Positions 49,751 to 62,442 of a DNA stretch of 64,000 nucleotides are shown piece after piece. The notes beneath the pieces are model-generated. The model did no database searches. It saw only the letters and a program-made list of their open reading frames with translations, and had not been told where the DNA came from. Position numbers and translations under genes: made by a program. Position 1 is the stretch's first letter. Each line of letters begins with the position of its first letter. Source of the DNA: Lineus longissimus (lineage: Eukaryota > Nemertea > Pilidiophora > Heteronemertea > Lineidae); assembly GCF_910592395.1 (NCBI RefSeq), contig NC_088308.1, positions 19,979,501 to 20,043,500 of the forward strand. Direction: 5' to 3'.

Positions 49751-49846
49751 CCCTTGCGCGATCTCGAGATTGCCGCGCAATTAACCGATCCTAAGAATGC
49801 GCAGCGCAATCTTAAGATGGCGCTAATCGGTAATTAGCGCGGAACA
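49751..49846 (-). repeat. Right terminal inverted repeat of the 1033-bp element
   Basis: This is the reverse complement of the arm at 48814-48909. It includes the palindromes ATCTCGAGAT and ATCTTAAGAT in mirrored order. Confidence 0.85.
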
Positions 49847-51826
49847 CATACACTGGTGGTAAAAGATGCTGCGGAGCAATACCACATATTTGTTCCTCTT
49901 GAAGTTGAATGAAGAAATCTCGCATACCGACAGTGTGCTATCCGTCTGGTCTATTCATCCACCTTTCACGCCAAATCTGCCCCCGCATTCTTGGTAACCA
50001 ACATCGGAAAAGCATATCGTCCCTTTAAAAGTAGCCTTGATGGTAAAATGGGAAAGGTTGTTCTGGCGCATGTTAATGAAGGAAGGAATTTGGAGCACGA
50101 GGTGATTGATTGATTTGGTTCGTTAAGCATGGAAACCACCTATTGCACCTGGTGTTTGCCAGAGGAATACCGTCGATCATGATATCGGCCAATCTGACCA
50201 ATTGCAGTAAATGTATGAACTATGTAGTATCAAAACTATGATAATTTGTTGCTTTCCGAATTAACGATAGAACTAACAGTCAAATACTCAATATACGCAA
50301 TACGTGTACTTATCCCTGCCGATGGAGTTTGTTGTAAAGAAAATGATTCTTAGAATTTCACCTGAGTTGTTAAGTCAGAATGACGTTCTAGAAGAAAGGA
50401 GAAGCCATGTTGCCAATGATATGAATATCAGATGACTCGAGTTATTGCCTCCCACCTTAACCGCCTACCAACGAGCGAAAAGAACACTTAGTTCAAGTGT
50501 AATAGTACCTACAGTTGGCAATCTCTCAGGTACATGGAATGATGATAAACCTGATGCGTTTCTCTATAGGGGAAGCAGTTCATACTATTTCAACGAAAGT
50601 CTATCAACGAAAGCGTTTAACGCTAGTAAGAAGTCACTTCATAGCCAACTCATCCAACACACATAGCGGATGCATTTTTTTTTCGGTTACAGTATTAACA
50701 AGCATGGATTAAGGACAACCCACGCAACCAGAAAGATTTCCTACCTAACATATCAGAGCAAAATTGTACTACACATTCTTAGTAGAATTAGGTAACATTG
50801 CCTTGCAATAAAAATATGACACAATCGGTAGTTTATAGGAGGATTGAACACTTGATGTGCCAGGTTCGACAACGTTCGCGAAATCTAACCACTCATTAAA
50901 GAAACAGATCAATGGTTGATATTCGTTTCAATGAAATGCACAATGCTTTACTTAATCCAACGACACTTTGCACACAACAGTATAAACCCTCTTTATGACA
51001 AAATTAACTAAATTGCGAATTTGATAAGCGTTTAACATCCCGCGTTTTTATAATCACAAAATATTTTCATCCTTCAACGATGTTTTAATTGCCTCCAGAA
51101 ATGGGTATATAGGCCTACATGCATTGAAAAATGTGTTTTTGATGGATGTGGTATGCGCCCTCTGACTTAATTTTTTACATTGGGACGTCACCGTCTCCAG
51201 ATAGGCCTATCATCATTGTGCATGGTGCATATCAAAGTGGTCTCAACATTCCCCTCGATGTTCAATGTCAAATGTATAAATTAAATATTTCAGCTGTGTT
51301 CATTGCTAAATTGGTACATATTGTAGGGATGCAGTGTTTAGGTTTTAGGCATTGCAGTGATTGAAAGCTTGGCTTTAGTGTACATAAATTTTATTGTCTT
51401 GTGACCCAAATTTTTCTCGTTGAAGGTTGAAACAACAATTGAATTAGCAATTCGATCTGTGAATTAAACAAGCTGGCGCCAGCAAATATATCTTGATTGA
51501 AACCGATCTGATTTCAATTTTAAATTCAGATTCTTGTGAATCCAGTGCTTTGTAACGCAATCAGCTTTTCTCTATTTTTTTCGCGACCATGGCACGGGAG
51601 ATCAGACACTGCATTAGGCCTACTTTGCAAGTCAAATTTACTATCCAACGTTTATTCCGCATGCACTTGCTGATTTCTGTCCCAGTGCTCATTGATTACA
51701 CTATAGACGTACTTTTGGTTTATATAAATCAGGTGTTCCGTTGTTAGGTGTCTTTTTTTCTGCGGTAACAATGAGAAAATGTTTTACTAAATCATTTTTG
51801 AGACGAAAATAAGAGAAGAAAAAAAC
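49847..51826. other. Intergenic DNA between the TIR element and tRNA-Gln
   Basis: No gene or repeat was recognised. Overlapping open frames at 50445-50712 have no recognisable domain. Confidence 0.4.
51819..51825 (-). terminator. Pol III terminator of tRNA-Gln
   Basis: Seven consecutive T on the minus strand begin two bases after the mature tRNA 3' end, as expected for RNA polymerase III termination. Confidence 0.8.
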
Positions 51827-51898
51827 AGGTTCTACCGAGATTTGAACTCGGATCGCTGGATTCAAAGTCCAGAGTGCTAACCATTACACCATAGAACC
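51827..51898 (-). tRNA. tRNA-Gln (anticodon TTG)
   Basis: The minus strand folds as a 72-nt tRNA without an intron. Acceptor arms GGTTCTA and TAGAACC pair fully, with U as discriminator base. The anticodon stem CTGGA/TCCAG encloses loop CTTTGAA, giving anticodon TTG for codon CAA. The T arm CCGAG/CTCGG encloses TTCAAAT. Internal pol III promoters are visible: an A box in TGGTGTAATGG and a B box in GAGTTCAAATC. Seven T on the minus strand (51819-51825) just after the gene fit a pol III terminator. The body matches metazoan tRNA-Gln closely. It appears intact and functional. Confidence 0.97.
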
Positions 51899-54866
51899 GG
51901 TTATGTTGGGAAGGAGTTTACTATTTAGAATGCTTGTTTTAATACGGATCTCGACAATGATTCACTGGACAAAGCCTGTGTAAGTCTATAATCGATTAAT
52001 GACGATATACATTGTACATACATTTACTACATACATGTACACGTAAATAGACAGGTTAAGATACATCGATACAACGCGTTGGCCTGGGAATGCTCACTGA
52101 TAAGGGTTAGCCACATTGAACATACCGTATAGGAGCTATTTCAATATTTAATTCTGTCATGTAATGATTCCTAAACAACTTGCCAAAGCATAAAGAATAA
52201 TTATTGTCTTATGATAGGCCTTGCGGTAGGCCTATAAGTAAATAGCCAAACCAATGAAAAGGGACAAATTTACTTCTCATAATACATCTGAATAAATTTG
52301 TAATTATTTTTCGCTTCAAGTATACAAGTGTTCGTTTGGTCTTAAATTCCAACTTAACTATTACCGTCAATGCAACAAGGCCACATAATCTCGGAATGTC
52401 ATTGGAGTGTCACGGCGCTCCTATTGTGTTTTAATGGGCAACTTGTCAGTTGGATAATGCTATATGAAAGCTCGTACCGTACTCCATGCTAGCCTATACT
52501 TATCTTGCCACGGCCCTTAAAGGGTATACATGTAATATCTAAACATGGGGTCGAGATGAGGTTAGTCTCCGGCAACTCCTTTATCAACGGAGCCTCAACT
52601 GATGACACTGAGACAGCAGATGATGGATGTCTTGCTTTCATCTTTATGACAGACGAACTGAAACTATTATGCACTTCAGTTTAAATCCGGATGGCGTGGT
52701 AATTAAATTTTACTGGCGCGCCATGTGTCCCCAAGTTGACTGACGTCACTATTCCATAAAAAGCGCGGGTGTTTGATTATCTGCGTTATTTACAAAGAAT
52801 TAATCGTCGATTTAGGTGAGATTGTTGGCAAATGTATCATCAAATTGAAATGACCTAATTCCACCCCCGTATCATTTCATTGGTAAATTTTTCGATGTAA
52901 AGAATGATGACTGTCGCCAATGAGAGGAGAAACCCGCGGAGGACCGGTTATCTACATCGGTTTGACCAATTTCCTCGTTTCGGAATAAGTGGAGAAATTC
53001 ACAAAGTTGCCCTATGAGGTGGACACCATTAAAATGTTGAGCCACGTGGTGAATATTGTCAGTGGTAAATCACTTTGGCACTATTCCATTTTTTCATTGT
53101 AACTCATCCATGTTTCGATTTTAATTGAGTTCGTAGCAAGTAAGTCAGGACACGGATTTAGCAATTACTTACTTCATACATGTATATGTATGACCTTCAC
53201 TGGGTTTCCCCTGAATAAATGCGTAGGCCATTAAAAGTCCTAGAAAGCGTTGAAAACCTTTCCAAATCACCACTATCACACTTGACACGGTTAAAACAGA
53301 AACTTGGAACAGAACTCTGACGTGAGTGTGGGAACGCAGGTGTATGTGTCCTATTCATTTTTTGGTGACCCGTTGCTTATTGATTATCAAATTCGGGTCA
53401 CAGCCGACTACGGGATGGACATTTAACCACCTTGTTGGTTAGGGCGAGTATTTGAACAATATTGTCACTACATTATGGCAGGATACATGTAGATGCACAT
53501 TATTATTTTTATGTCCGGTATATGCCCTATTCATATTCGTATATATCTGGAGAATAGAAATAAACCACAATCGAGTAAATTGGGAATAAATATATTGTGA
53601 GAATCAAGAGACACAAATTTTCATTCTTAAGACTTTTTGGTCTGAAAGAACCGGTTTTTATCATCGCACCTAAAGAACTATACTATATGATGTACCAAGC
53701 TAGGTAAAATGTTTGTCAAACTGTAATGATAGTTTCGTGGAAAAATATACCGGTCATAATTAATGAGAAAGTTGACTCAATTGTATAAGGTTTGCAACAG
53801 TTATAATATCGACCGCAATAAACACTAGAAATGGCGGGAAAGGACCGAAGGAAAATGCTAAAAACATAGTAAATGCATGCACCTGCATATTCAAAAAAAG
53901 CATTGGATATATCAGCGATTTGTGCATGTACATGTACTCTTAAAATTACATAATATACTAAATAATCAAAATGTACATGCATTTGTTTTAATATAAGCAA
54001 ATATTACATGTACCTGTAAACAATAGAGTTTTTATAAGTCTGTTATTTCTTCCTCGATATCGATCCTTCCTGACTGATGTGGACATTGGGGAGAAGGATA
54101 CGACTGATGTGGACATTCCCAGGGTAGCCATTTTAAATCGCATGATTTGTCAATATTAATCATACTGGTAATGTAACATCGGCAGCTGTTCAATTCAAAA
54201 TATAATTCATAATAGTCGGATGATGTATATCCGTCCTGAATACGGACTACAGACCTACTAATATAGTTCAGGGGATAAAATGATATCATATGCCCAGATA
54301 TTACTCAGAATCTGCAAGCAACAGAGCAAACATTTCCTCATAAAAGGCCAAATAAATACATCTTGACCCTCAATGTATTGACATTGCAACGCTCGTCCCT
54401 GGGCAGCCTATCGCGTCATCCTAATTTGGTCTCCTTAGGGTGAGGAACGAGGCCGGTCCACTGCGTCCGGAGTGCAGTCAAGGGAGGCATGCAGTACCAC
54501 TGGAAGTTCAGTATAGTGAATGTGAAAAAGTAGACAATGGTGATGAATTTTACTTATTATTAGGTTCATTGGATCGGGATGGAGGCCCCCCACCAGACTA
54601 GTATGTCTTCGACTGATAGTAAAGTTTGGAAAGGGGCAACCGAATGTGACGAGCTTGTGGTTATTAAACCGAACTGGGGGGAGTTATTGCAGGTATTGAT
54701 TGTCTCGCTAAATCGGCGCGAGGGTGGAGCTAAAATTTAGGCCAAAACCGAGGCGGCAGTCAAGGTTTTTGGCGAAATTACAGCTCCAGCCGATGGTGTT
54801 TTTTTAAGTACTTCACCTCGTGACTGGTAAATAGGGAACCCGATTACCATGAATATGGAACAATCT

Positions 54867-54898
54867 GTAATCGCGTTTTGTGGTAATCGCGTTTTGTG
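54867..54898. repeat. Two perfect 16-bp tandem units
   Basis: GTAATCGCGTTTTGTG occurs twice in direct succession. It is probably a simple slippage duplication. Confidence 0.85.
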
Positions 54899-55493
54899 GG
54901 CGTTGCGACCTTACCTCGAGTCAAGACTAAAATTACTGATGATTTATGTGATGTCGACACTCACGCGTCCTTCTCATAGTGTTACAGGTGTCAACAGAGT
55001 CAACAAACACAGCATTATCTTATCATATTCATATCTTTCTTATTCATGTAATGTACATAAAATAACAACAATCATATACAACTGCATGGTTTTATACATG
55101 TTTCATTGTTGAAAATAAACAGATCTGTAATCTTGGCGATAACGTTAAAACAAAACCTTGGTTTCGGTTTTGGATTAACGACCGCCATTATATTGCACTG
55201 TGAACAGATTTGATCTAAGCAGCTAGTACTAAAATATTACCCTTTCTATGAAACACTGTTGATAACACTATTTGATAACATTTCCACAAAGTAATCCCTG
55301 AAAAAAAAATACATGCAACCCAAGAGATGCAAAAGCAGATGTCAATAATCTGCTAATTCCTTAATAAAAACTACCCCGGGGCCCGTAGTGCTTTACATTC
55401 GCAAAAAAGGTATTAATAGACCCCTGCCGACAGTCACGAGGTGGTAAACAGGTGTAAACTGCAGGAGGCGTCATGTTGCTTTGTCATGGCGTC

Positions 55494-55511
55494 TGTGGTT
55501 ACCACAGCAAC
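55494..55511. promoter_or_regulatory. RUNX palindrome overlapping an RFX X-box-like motif
   Basis: TGTGGTTACCACA (55494-55506) is a doubled RUNX-type site. GTTACCACAGCAAC (55498-55511) fits the RFX X-box pattern GTNRCC-N2-RGYAAC. There is no nearby start codon, so an enhancer role is only possible. Confidence 0.35.
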
Positions 55512-58500
55512 ACCACTCTACCAGAAATGTTGTGACCCCGTTCTTTACTAAACCCCTAAAAAACACCTTGTTTTTGCATCCCTGCAAAGCTATTTGCATC
55601 TCAGAAAGCCATCTATTGAGAAGAAGAAGGGCGGTGCCACGATATTGTGACAATCACGATCTCTCAATATCAAAGGCAGACGACCCGCAGCCCGTTCCAT
55701 TAACAGGTGTACAGTAAACCTGTGTTGTTTTGGAAGTATCAACTGAAGGCAAATTCATACTGAAAAGCCATGCACATGCAGGGATCATACTTCATTCAAA
55801 GATCCAGATACATGATAAAAACACCACTACTAACAAAGATTCTATCATAGTCATAAGGCATAGACGATATGAATAAGCCACAACAGACAGTGTTCTCCTT
55901 GGGTGCACCATCAAAAGCTATTGTCCAACTAAGTTCATTGAGTCAAGCCCAATGTTTCCTACCGGCACTTACTTTGATTATCAGTGCTGTTGGTCTCAAT
56001 TCCTGAATGACAGGTATATATAAGCTGAAAGGATTTGTGAAAATATCTTATACCGGTACACATATATGCATAGAAGTGACAAGAGCGCAATGCAAAAAAC
56101 CAAATACATGTAGATCTTGGCCCGTATTTCTTTAGTTAAATTGCAGTGCCCAAAAGTCCATCAGGTGCATGCAGCAGTAAAGTGCAGTGGTGGTATCCAT
56201 CCATTGCGTTTACCATCCGCGTCCTACACCAACATCATTGCCCTCCAACAATATCTGTCATATCTCAACCTAGAATGCTCTACACACCATTCAAGAACAA
56301 ATATGATCTGAAACAATACTAAAATACTTCACCCGGAGCATGTCAACAGATTTCCAATTACAATTTTCAATTAATATTGATCAGTTTGTGAATTCAGGTC
56401 AACGCTCAGCCCCAGGATATATCGCTCTTTCGCTGGCTCTACACAGCTTGCATTATTAAACAAAAGAAAAGCGTTCCGAAAGAATACATGAATGACACAT
56501 CTAGTCCCAGGGTATGCACAAATCCAAGGCCATACCAATTTCACATTCAAAGAACCTGATATTCATAAGTTAACAATAATATGAAATAATGAGAAATGGA
56601 ATATACAGCAACACGTTTTACTTCAGCGGAATCATTAGCATATTCAACATCAAACAATGGATGCTTTGACACAGACCATGATGAGATACGGATATTGTGC
56701 TGCGATTCAAATTGATCCTTCTTATTTGTATTGCCACTGAACTGAAATCAATTTGGCATGGCCTATCAGATTCGAAGTAAACACATCGATCCGCTCGTAC
56801 CAACTTTTCGTAAAAATCGAATATGTATGCTAGCTGCATTAATATAGATGCGCTAAGAACCAAACCATGGCAACGAAAAGCTATAAGGACGTCAAGAAGG
56901 CTACGTCAATGCTTTATTTATGTGGACTCTCAGACTAATTAGCTGTCGACATGAGCCGTTACCCGCCATAGGACGAGAAAAGAGGACTTTTTGTAAAAGA
57001 TGAGAATAGTAGAATAGAAGCCAACAGCAGGTTCGTGCCATGGGATAAAGGAATGGAAGATGCATGGCATTTTTACGAATGTCTCTTTCGGATATTGCCA
57101 TGTCCCATAAGCTTGGACTGCAAATCACGGCATTATTTCGGTCAGTCTAATTAGACAAACATCTCTTCATTCTACTGCAATGTGTTCTCGTTTCTGAGCC
57201 ATCCCCTGGTACATACGCTATCACAAATAATGGCATCAGTTTTGGTTATTAAGTCACGCAGTTTCATCAGGAAATGTGATTTGATTGAGCCACAGGATGC
57301 CGTTGGTAATGCGGCATTGGCCAGATAAAGTACCCAAGAGACACCCACGGCACATCAGGGATATAGGGGGTTGGAGACCTTTTACTGATGAGATAGAAGA
57401 ATGGTCAGTGCTACAGCGGTCACACTGGTCTGCTCCATGTTTAATAAAGCTGCACATTCATTTGAAAAACTTCAGAAACCTAGGATAAATTGGGAGAACG
57501 ATAGGCAAATGCCACCAAAACTTATGTTTTAACGTTATTAGGGAAAGCCCACGGGACTATGCAAGTCACAAAGAAGCTGCTGCAACTTGGAGAAATGCAA
57601 CCCCAAACAAACAAAGCGAGTTATCAGACTAGAATCGGGTTGCTACTTGGTTTGTGGATGTTGCACGTTTTGTTATACGAGTTTTTTTTCTCGATTGAGC
57701 TTTCACTGCCATTGTGACGTTGTGTTCATGTTCTGCATGATTCCCAATAATCACAACATATCCTCTTGACAGTTTTACAACAAAGAGCTGCAGTTTTTGC
57801 AATGACTGCTATAACATCATCGGTTTGCACAGACGAACAGAGAAGTGGTGTTGTTTTGGTAGTGGTAACACCATGAATTTAGTGAATACGAGAGACGCAC
57901 TAGAATACATGCAATTTTGACTTTCGCAATTTAAGTTTTGTTGATTTATATGAAGAGATACGACAATATGCATGTACATGCACCAACATTTCTAGCAACT
58001 CTGAGCCGCATGTCAAAGAATTTTTACTACATTTAACAACAATATTCCTCCAATTACAACATTATTCATACATGTAATTAACTGAATTGGGGTTCGTCAT
58101 TGTTGACCTTATTTTACATGTAGGAACGATTTCATTTGATACATATTTACAATGGCATTTCATGTGGGAAATAATAGTCAAACATTCCAATGTCATCCAA
58201 ATACTTACAGGAGACACAAGCACAATAATTAAATTAAAAGATTTGTGATTAAATTGGTCCAAATAAGGACTGGTCTTACATGCCTGAGATGGGTGTCACA
58301 TACAGGTCATATTGGTCGTGGTCTTGGACGTACAGTTACAGGGAACCTGAGTATAGCTATCAGAAGCAGATAAAGCTCGGACAACCACATAGCCAAGAAT
58401 ACCGTGCAGGCCCAAGCTAGCAGCTATGGCATTCTGGAAATGCAACACGCCAGCACAATGGTTCTGCCTGGGGATGATGTATGCTTGGCTATCGTGTGAA

Positions 58501-58918
58501 GGTAGCCCATAGTGAATTAATTTGCATCGTTTCTCCATCGTGTTCTTGAGTAGCAATGCTTATCAGCACTACACACTCTAGCCCTATTGTAACACAGTTT
58601 GAAGCACATGCAAGTCCTTCCTCAGATCTTCCTGGACAGGCCACCATGGCCCCTCAATAGCAACAGCTCATCACCAATTCAGCATCAGGTATCAAAGACT
58701 AGGTACGCTTGTCACCCAAAGCATCGTTATCCGCGACAGGGATGTAGTGTTTCGTCAAGAACTGAGCACCTAATTTGACAGAAGTTTGCGTGACTTCCAC
58801 GTCTGACAATAGCACATGAACGAAAATAGCATCCTATTGACTAATAATCCAATTGAGATATCACAGGAACTTATCGACTGAATGCATTAAAATAAATCCT
58901 ATTTTGAGTTTCATTCAA

Positions 58919-59518
58919 TCACCGGCCCTTTTTCTTGGCAGCTTTTAATGATTTTCGTCGTTTTACGACTAAGTTATAGAGATCTTCTAAGGCTTCGTTC
59001 AAGCCTTCGCCAGTGACTGCACAAGTTGACTCAATCTGCCACAGATGACCAGCACCAGTTAACTCAGATAAGCCCATCAGTTTTTCAATTTCACTGGTCT
59101 CCTTCGCACCCGGGAGATCCTGTTTGTTGGCAATGATCAATATTGGCGTTCCCGCATTGTCTTGGCACCTGGCGGTCTTTATTAGCTCTATCCGAGCCTC
59201 ATCCATTCGCTCTGTGTCCACTGAATCTAACACGAACACTATTCCATCAGCAGATCTAGAATAGGACCGCCATAGCGGTCGGATCTTATCCTGGCCGCCG
59301 ACGTCCCAAAACATGAAATTCACTCCTTTGGCTTTTCCAAATTGTCCTTTAACTTTTTCAGCATTGAAGCCTATCGTTGGCACAGCGTTGACGTATTGGT
59401 CAAATTTGAGTCTATAAAGCACCGTTGTTTTTCCAGCTCCGTCCAGGCCTAGCATGACCACCCTGACCGGCTGGGAGAGACTGTCCCACATTGAACCTCG
59501 ACTCGAACCACCGCCCAT
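58919..59518 (-). CDS. ARL4: ARL4-type ADP-ribosylation factor-like GTPase
   Basis: One uninterrupted minus-strand frame of 199 aa, matching the usual ARL4 length of about 192-201 and the intronless coding region of ARL4 genes. ARL4 proteins are small GTPases at the plasma membrane and in the nucleus that recruit cytohesins and affect actin and migration. Gly2 (MGGGSS) fits N-myristoylation. Motifs: P-loop GLDGAGKT (24-31), switch I VPTIGFN with Thr48, WDVGGQ (71-76), NKQD (131-134) and TCAVTG (165-170). The tail VKRRKSLKAAKKKGR is the polybasic, nuclear-import-like end that distinguishes ARL4 from ARF and other ARLs. Human ARL4 paralogues have Cys in the P-loop (GLDCAGKT); here it is Gly. 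A pyrimidine-rich acceptor ending CCAG at 59581 suggests a 5' UTR intron ending 62 nt before the start codon. Confidence 0.92.
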   Translation of the reverse strand: MGGGSSRGSMWDSLSQPVRVVMLGLDGAGKTTVLYRLKFDQYVNAVPTIGFNAEKVKGQFGKAKGVNFMFWDVGGQDKIRPLWRSYSRSADGIVFVLDSVDTERMDEARIELIKTARCQDNAGTPILIIANKQDLPGAKETSEIEKLMGLSELTGAGHLWQIESTCAVTGEGLNEALEDLYNLVVKRRKSLKAAKKKGR

Positions 59519-60974
59519 GTCTTCCTGTGTCGTCTGCTGCTCAGCTTCGCCGTGACGTCACAGTTTGAAAAGTGGTAAGCCTGGAAAGAAAGAAATGACT
59601 GTAAAAGTGAGATGAAATGCATAATGGGAGGCAAACACGGTAGACATTGACAATACTATAAGCAGCAAGTGTGACAGGAAGGGGGTGTTTGGGCTTCTCT
59701 GCTGCTCTCATGACTGCACTCTTAACAATCGCTTAGATACCTGTTGACCATCGAAGTTGGTCTTTGACACTAATGATCAGATGTACCATTTTTTGCCTTT
59801 ACCTGACGTTGGATTTGCAGCCAATGATCTCAAACATTGAATTCGTTCTGGTCCAAAATTACTCCTCGAAATATTGACAAATTACTGCATTTTTATGTTG
59901 TTGATGTCAAGAAGATCGATGTTAAAACAGCAATGAGATGATACTGATAGTGCGAATCATCGTAATTGTGCTGAAGAGATCTAGGAAGATGACCAGTTTT
60001 TACATCGCTATACGATTCTCTGACGCATTGTGGCAGTCAAATTAAACAATCTCATGAACTGATCCGCAGTGATAATGAAAACTAAAAAAAAAACACACAA
60101 CACAAGGACGAACCTACGGGCAAAATGGGCGGTCTTTGGAGAAGTAGTTAAATCTGGTCTACTGGACATTTAATCCGATTACGTTTATTCACGTTTACTT
60201 TGAGGTGTTCTGTTGATAAACTAGGCTTCATGAACATGTATTTCTTGGTGTTAATTGGCCTATATGGATAATTAAACTGCCATGATTGTCAGTAGGCCCT
60301 ACATGTCCATTGAGTTTGAAAAAATAAGGAGGCTTGCAAGTGTCTTAAAATATCGTGGTCATAGCCCAAATAATGTTTGGGTTGGGGTCTGACCCAGAGA
60401 CGTAGGTGTGGGTAATTCCATAAAATGTTTACTACCTACATGTACCTCACTTAATACGGCCCTTCAACCTGTGCTAAAAGGGGCTGCCCGCGCCGTCTGC
60501 CCCTCGGTGGGACTTGTTTTTCTGTTAGTCTAGTAATTTAATTGATACATTTAATTCACCGGGTAATTAATCACATATATTGGCTTTGGTTCCCCAGCCC
60601 AAGGAATTTTTATTAACCCTAACCATTCCCAATACAAGTATTTCAGTACATAGCCTATCTTGTACACAAACAGGTACACGTAGTACGCGGACGTAGGTCA
60701 AAAACCCCAACAACAGGTTCTTAAACGCCGGCTTAAGTGTGTTCGAATCAACCCGTTAAGACAATTTTTGTCAGGACATGCCCCTTAACTGAGCTAGGAA
60801 ATATTAAAGGGAACTCTTACCTTAAATTGAATGATCCATCCCTCTTGAAATGCATCTTTTTCAGGTGGTTTTGACCGTATTTATCATAACACATCCAACA
60901 TTTGCTATTTCCTATTGATCTGAACTGCGTGTGAATGTGGTGGCTTACTTGTCTGTGGTTATTCTCGTCTGGAA
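59519..60974. other. ARL4 upstream region
   Basis: This should hold the ARL4 promoter and a first non-coding exon, neither of which can be placed. No coding exon or known repeat was recognised. Confidence 0.4.
59553..59560 (-). promoter_or_regulatory. CRE palindrome in the ARL4 5' leader
   Basis: TGACGTCA lies 34 bp before the ARL4 start codon, between the inferred 5' UTR acceptor at 59581 and the ATG. It would be transcribed if that intron is real, or part of a promoter if transcription starts nearby. Confidence 0.4.
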
Positions 60975-61449
60975 TAAATTATCCCTTATATGGAACAGCC
61001 AATTATCCGGCGGCGGCTTTGTTGTAGCGACACCTGGGATTCGCTTTTGGTACTATAAGGTCCACATTGTTCCGTTGTTGGGTAAAATGCAGCACCGCTG
61101 GAATGTCCAAATGCAATCGATTGACAACATCATTTTAATTTAAGAAACACGACATAATCCTTTTTCAATACATAAGAATCTTGTTCAATATCTGGTTCAG
61201 ATGGTAGGGGGAAAAGATGTGACCTTATAATTCTAAACTCTTGTTTTAGTTACAAAAACATCATACACATCATATGAACAATACCACAAACAACTTGCGG
61301 AATGCTTTCTTTTCGTCCCCAGATCACCATCTTGCTGTAAGATCATACTTTTAGGGATCATTTCTATAGTATGTATCGCCAGGACATCAGGTAAAACTGA
61401 TCCTGGACAACAAACCACGATGACGAGTCAAAGTGGTCTCTCCTGAGCG
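60975..61449. repeat. Tandem duplication unit, left part, copy 1
   Basis: This 475-bp block recurs at 63291-63764 with about eight visible differences. In copy 1 it ends at the AGCG where the 1437-bp element is inserted. A 61-codon minus-strand frame (61233-61418) is identical in both copies, but the whole block is duplicated, so this is no evidence of coding. Confidence 0.9.
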
Positions 61450-61893
61450 GAGACAAGACCACAATTGATTTTTTAAGCCTTTTAGCAGTTAAATTGTCAA
61501 TGTTTGACCGCGACGCATCAAAGAACGCGTGGTGTTGTGAATCTGAAATTTAGATTATGTTATTCCGGACAGTCGGGCAAGTAAATGGTGAAAAATAAAA
61601 TGGTGATTGACCACGGAAATTTTTTTTTAATCGACAAATTAGACAGACTTTGATATTTCCACTCTTTTCAGCCAACTGGCAGAAAAAACTCAAAACACGC
61701 CCCCTATTACCCAATTAGCAAAATTCGAAATTAATTTTTTCATCAAATAATTTCTTTATATCTGTAGACTTGCCACAGCAAATATTTTTTCAATACCTCT
61801 CCAAATATGTACTTGAGAATAAAAAACATGCACTCGTCTAATAGATAGGCCTCGACCCTCCAACCTATGAATATTCATTAGTGGTCTTGTCTC
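61450..61893 (+). repeat. Left 444-bp terminal repeat
   Basis: This matches 62443-62886 over its full length with no difference seen. It has its own 13-bp inverted ends and contains AATAAA-type hexamers. Confidence 0.92.
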
Positions 61894-62442
61894 AATGAAG
61901 GTACATTTCAGGGGTTAACATTTTGAGATTTTTTTCAAACTAATGTACATGACATCCCACAACTCTCCAACAAAGGAAAGTCATATCTGGACATTTTTGG
62001 AGAAATGAGAGACATTTCAAAGAGTGGTACAACTGTGCCAAAGCGACGAAAGAGGACAAAATCGACAAAAAGTCATGATTTTGCACCCAACAGCACCAAA
62101 TTCAAAGACCTGCCCTGGCCAGAATAAGCAAGCTATGGAGCTGAAACTTTAGGATGTGATTTAGGAGTATCTTTGCTGCTTAGGGCACAACTTTCAGAAT
62201 CAAGGCCTAAGTAGTTTCAAAGAAATTACAAAATGAATGGCAACACAACAAGACTTGTAAAAATGAAACCGAACTTAGACCGGGGTTAGGTTGACTCTTA
62301 TTTGGGTCAAATTAAGTTTTTTTCTCATTATTTTAGCTTGTTTTGACCTTAAATCATCAGCAATACAATATTCTAAATGAATTAGAGTGATTTGAGCACA
62401 TTCAAATTTTTCACTATATTGACCCAAAATGTAGTGTAAATA

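Larger units (their letters stand above)
48814..49846. mobile_element. Non-autonomous DNA transposon-like element, 1033 bp, with 96-bp TIRs
   Basis: The ends are long inverted repeats: 48814-48909 and 49751-49846 are near-identical reverse complements, beginning TGTTCCGCGC and ending GCGCGGAACA. The arms are built from short palindromes (ATCTTAAGAT, ATCTCGAGAT, GCGC blocks), unlike the AT-rich core. No transposase is encoded; the open frame at 48880-49155 has no recognisable domain. Inside, at about 49455-49545, a hairpin motif (ATGGAGGTAT inverted 7 bases later) and the block AATACCTCCATGGCCTG are repeated. Flanks TATA on the left and CATA on the right might be a mutated 4-bp target duplication. 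The superfamily is not identified. Confidence 0.8.
51899..58918. other. Gene-poor interval of 7 kb before ARL4
   Basis: No coding exon was recognised; the right end should hold the ARL4 3' UTR. Small features: a CRE palindrome (TGACGTCA, 52741-52748) close to a GGCGCGCC block and an A-rich TATA-like CCATAAAAAG; a 15-mer repeated at 54073-54087 and 54103-54117; two perfect 16-bp tandem units (54867-54898); and an RFX X-box/RUNX-like site at 55494-55511. One minus-strand poly(A)-type hexamer is at 56913-56918. Confidence 0.45.
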
